64,000 bases of DNA from assembly GCA_900660155.1 (NCBI GenBank), contig CABFPE010000774.1, forward strand, positions 102,774-166,773. Direction: 5' to 3'. This DNA comes from Hofstenia miamia. Taxonomy: Eukaryota > Xenacoelomorpha > Acoela > Hofsteniidae. Position numbers and translations under genes: made by a program. The notes beneath the pieces were generated by a model that did not search any database, was not told the DNA's origin, and worked only from the letters and a program-made list of their open reading frames with translations. Shown here piece by piece: positions 60,956-64,000 of this stretch. Numbering within the stretch: the first letter of the stretch is position 1; every line of letters begins with the position of its first letter.

Positions 60956-62647
60956 AACTTACCAGTGGTGGATAAAGAAATATTTTTTAGAGGGGCCCAA
61001 TGCAAGATAAAATGCTAAGTGCATAATTTGGTACTACCGCTGGTTAAAAAGTATTTAATTTTTAAAATTCAAAACTATGCGTGAACTTCACCATCATTTA
61101 CTGACTCCAAAATGCAAGTATACAATTTGTGCAATTTCTCAAGACCCAACAGAATTCTTTATAAATTTTAATTATTTTGCATCTTTATGTTATATCATAA
61201 TTTTCAACAAATTCTTATGTACTTCGTAAAGAACTTAGGGATTACTGTTATTTTTGACATGATACTCTTTCAAAAGTTTAACTTTTACTTACTGAAATGA
61301 TAATTTACAAATGCGAATAGAAATTTTTAACAAATTCAACTTTTTAAGAAATGTAGCTTCTTTGTTAGAAATCCCATTTTCTTTGTTAAAATATTATAAT
61401 CTCTAATTAAGGTTTGTGTAAATCAAGGGCACTTGGAAAATAACGTTCGCTAGTAGTTTTGGGAATTATCTCAACATGTTTGTTCTCTAGGAGAATGGTT
61501 TATAGTAATTTCATTCTTTGCAAATCTCAACACTTGTTTACAAAAATGTAGTTAATGAAATCAATTTCCAAAATTGTCAAACATTAAAATATTTTGCTAA
61601 TAAAAACTCCTGAAAATAGTATATTTGATTTTTTGCCATTTACTAAGTCAATTAAGAAAAAATTTTATAGCCAAAATAATACATTTTTGTGCTTGTGAAT
61701 AGCAAAATATCCAATAAATACTTCTTTAAAAAAGATGTACCTGTTAATTATTGTTGTCTGGTAATGCGAGAATTTTCGAATTAATAACTGCAACAATTCC
61801 AAATGTTTCGCAAGAGGCGCTGCAGTACTCTAAAATATTCATAGTTTTTACTATTTTTCTTTTGCACACTCGAAATTACAGCCTATTTAATTCAAAGTTT
61901 CCCACGAATCCTAACATCTTCCCATTAATAACGAAATTGTTTAAAGGAAAATACTGTGAATATTTAAATGTAAGAATATGTTGAAAGGTTATCTCCATTT
62001 TCTGCAAATTATACATTGTAGAATCTCTTCAGACTTTAGATAATGTTATTTTAGTCTTTTTAATCTTGTATCTACTTCAAGTATAACATGACACACCAAT
62101 AAGTGCTGTCTTAATGCGGTTCTTCCGTTCTCAGTACTTATCAATACTAAAAAGAATATTCTCGAATGTTCAAAGTTTAAGTTTGTGTTATTCAGTTATT
62201 TGTTTACCTCCAGCATATGTTTTGAGCAAAAATGTGCATATATCTAATTGTGGGAATGGGGGAATTACTCAAGTCATAGCTCATTCCAATCTAGTGAACA
62301 TTTCATAAAAAATTTAGTTTTCATACAATGCACTGTTATGTGTCATACCTTTTTTTCAAGTAATTTAATAGTTAATACATGTTTTATATTCAAATTAAAA
62401 TGAAAAACCCAATTAGTTCGAACAGTTAATTCATTTTTTCTAAAGCACACTGAGTTTTCACAAATATTCTTGAAAAAGTTTTTAATGAATCGATTTTGAT
62501 TTTTGTAACATTACAATTTTCATTGAATTTGACACGTTGCATACAACTATTACCAATGGAAAATTCTGAAATGTTAATCCAGATTGATGACTGAAATTTA
62601 AACTACATGTTCACACTGAACAAGAAGTCAAAATACATGCAAATCCT
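60956..62647. other. Intergenic with one transposon-end-like sequence
   Basis: CAGTGGTGGATAAAG at 60963 followed by GAGGGGCCCAATGC has the look of a DNA-transposon terminus; no partner was found. Short frames at 61751 and 62114 have no support. Confidence 0.35.
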
Positions 62648-62897
62648 TGAACTAAATATAAACATGTAATTATAATTAACTAACACTCAGATTTATATAT
62701 ATATATATATATATATATTGTGGAAATAAACATATGCCTACATAATATTACAAAATGAGGAACTGCTATTAATCTTTTGGAATATTATTTCAGCTTACAA
62801 TGTGACCCTGGTGTCAAAATTCCAAATCTTAGCAGGCATATAGAAGAAGTTAGNTGAACTAAATATAAACATGTAATTATAATTAACTAACACTCAG

Positions 62898-62934
<37 letters not shown>

Positions 62935-63066
62935 GGAAATAAACATATGCCTACATAATATTACAAAATGAGGAACTGCTATTAATCTTTTGGAATATTA
63001 TTTCAGCTTACAATGTGACCCTGGTGTCAAAATTCCAAATCTTAGCAGGCATATAGAAGAAGTTAG
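62648..63066. repeat. Direct duplication split by a single N, with (TA)n
   Basis: 62648-62853 and 62855-63066 are identical by eye apart from the length of the (TA)n tract (62694-62719 and 62900-62932). The N at 62854 sits exactly between them, as expected of unmerged overlapping contigs. Confidence 0.92.
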
Positions 63067-63461
63067 AATATCTTTAGAATTAAATTGTGATTATTTACAA
63101 TGTCTTTCAAAGATTTTTAGTAAAATATATAAAAAATATATAAATACATAAATTCAAATTTCAAAATAAAGAAATTTGAATTTCTCAGAAAAACACTAAA
63201 TTTAAAATTAGTAAATCAATTACTATTTTTTGGTTGTTGTCTACATTATTAACCTTCAAACTACAACGTCAGATTACGCAAAACGACAAAATCCTTTCAT
63301 CCATTTCCTCAAATCAATACAAAAGAAACTTGCATAAAAAAGCATCATCAGTCACCTTAGCTTTGCAAATAATATAATTGAAGAAATTTTTAATTGATAA
63401 TTCTATGTACTCATTAGCCTACTTTCGTTTTGTACTGGAACATGACATCAAGATTACTTAC

Positions 63462-63584
63462 CACGTTTGCACAATTGGCAGTTGTCACAATGACGTGACT
63501 GCGTAGGATGACAGATTTCATTTATGATGAACGAAGTTATACTTGACCAAAAAGTTTTTACTTTGGTACTGTTCAATTCCTGTC
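63462..63584 (-). CDS. Possible exon with a DHHC-like cysteine pattern
   Basis: The exon is bounded on the minus strand by ATTTCAG|GA (63584) and CGTG|GTAAGT (63462), a consensus donor. Forty codons between are open and end FIINEICHPTQSRHCDNCQL then CKR. P-x-x-S-R-H-C-x-x-C-x-x-C is the spacing of the Cys-rich part of DHHC palmitoyltransferases (KPPRSRHCxxCxxCV...DHHC), membrane enzymes that attach palmitate to protein cysteines. The usual Arg is Gln here, the paired upstream Cys is not in its usual place, and the DHHC itself would be on the next exon, not found. A zinc-knuckle of a transposase is the main alternative. Confidence 0.3.
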
Positions 63585-64000
63585 CTGAAATGCTAGTTTT
63601 TGTCGCTTTTCCGGTTTAGTCCCGGTAGTCACTAACGTTTTAGTTTTCCTACCAGATATCAAGTTAGAAATGCTTTAATTGAGAGTGAAAACATGACTAA
63701 ATATAGCAAATTGCAATAAGTATAAGTGGTAAAAGTCTTAGGTCTCAAAACCAAGAGTTCGAGAACGCCGATCTGTAATGCTTAGACCAGCTGAACTAAA
63801 TCTAGATTCAGACTTGGGTTCAGAACCAGGAATAGCTACATACGAAAGAGCCATTTGCAAATGCTATTTTTTACTATTCTTCCAAAATCTTAGCAGAGCA
63901 ATATTGACGTCAGCATTAATAGGTTAAACAAATTTAGGTATTCATTAAAATTGGTTTTATCAAAATTACTAATTCTCAATACATCAAAGTAATTATCGAA
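63585..64000. repeat. Window end with a tRNA-like (SINE or tRNA pseudogene) segment
   Basis: At 63714-63768, AAGTGGTAAAAGTCTTAGG, TCTCAAAACCAAG and AGTTCGAGAAC follow each other as the D-arm/A-box, anticodon arm and B-box of a tRNA do. The anticodon position would read CAA (Leu-like). Acceptor and T stems are not intact, so it is a pseudogene or a SINE head rather than a functional tRNA. The remainder shows no other feature. Confidence 0.4.

Noticed and set aside
1-64000. CRISPR arrays, operons, bacterial-type regulators, intact virus-like elements
   Set aside because: Nothing of the kind is visible; the spliced genes and repeat content are those of an animal nuclear genome.

Overview
The window is A+T-rich nuclear DNA (roughly 70 % A+T by eye) from an animal, most likely an invertebrate. 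Genes have spliceosomal GT-AG introns. The two recognisable host proteins are metazoan in style: TMA7 and a small acidic-plus-IQ protein of the neurogranin/PEP-19 group. The repeat load (Jockey/CR1-type LINEs, a Tc1-like element, many small hAT-type elements, abundant (TA)n tracts) would suit an arachnid or crustacean, but the phylum is not established.

The layout is gene-poor and exons are isolated. On the minus strand there is a two-exon unknown gene end (2.2-2.76 kb), the first coding exon of the IQ protein (20.4-20.56 kb), two unknown exons (48.6 kb, 52.3 kb) and two low-confidence exons (57.0 kb, 63.5 kb, the latter with a DHHC-like Cys pattern). On the plus strand there is a possible first exon (5.36 kb), a terminal exon with a poly(A) signal (23.7 kb), the last two TMA7 exons with 3' UTR (38.4-38.7 kb) and two phase-matched unknown exons (44.3 and 46.8 kb). 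Only TMA7 and the IQ protein can be named. TMA7 exon 1 was not found. A decayed histone H3-like pseudogene lies at 7.75-7.93 kb.

Transposon remains make up much of the rest. There are five LINE fragments (9.9-11.6 +, 22.1-23.5 +, 24.5-26.2 -, 43.4-43.9 +, 47.6-48.3 -); the second keeps a 404-codon uninterrupted reverse-transcriptase frame. A Tc1-like transposase C-terminus (12.57-13.29 kb, minus) runs into a 1000-N gap and has D-to-E spacing of 35 rather than 34. At least four short non-autonomous hAT-type elements carry CAG- or AGGGG-type inverted ends and 8-bp target duplications (6.9, 20.6, 27.1 and 41.6 kb). Two of them have G+C-rich subterminal motif repeats that stand out from the A+T-rich background, and similar ACCCGACCC-like patches recur elsewhere.

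The assembly has visible seams: two long gaps (13292-14291 and 54615-54765) and single-N joins at 12458, 50049, 52434, 60650 and 62854. Two of the single Ns sit exactly between near-identical direct copies, which points to unmerged contig overlaps. A separate 415-bp tandem duplication at 32.3-33.1 kb has no N. I found no convincing operon-like, CRISPR-like or otherwise new system. The most distinctive feature is the crowd of tiny hAT elements with structured G+C-rich ends.
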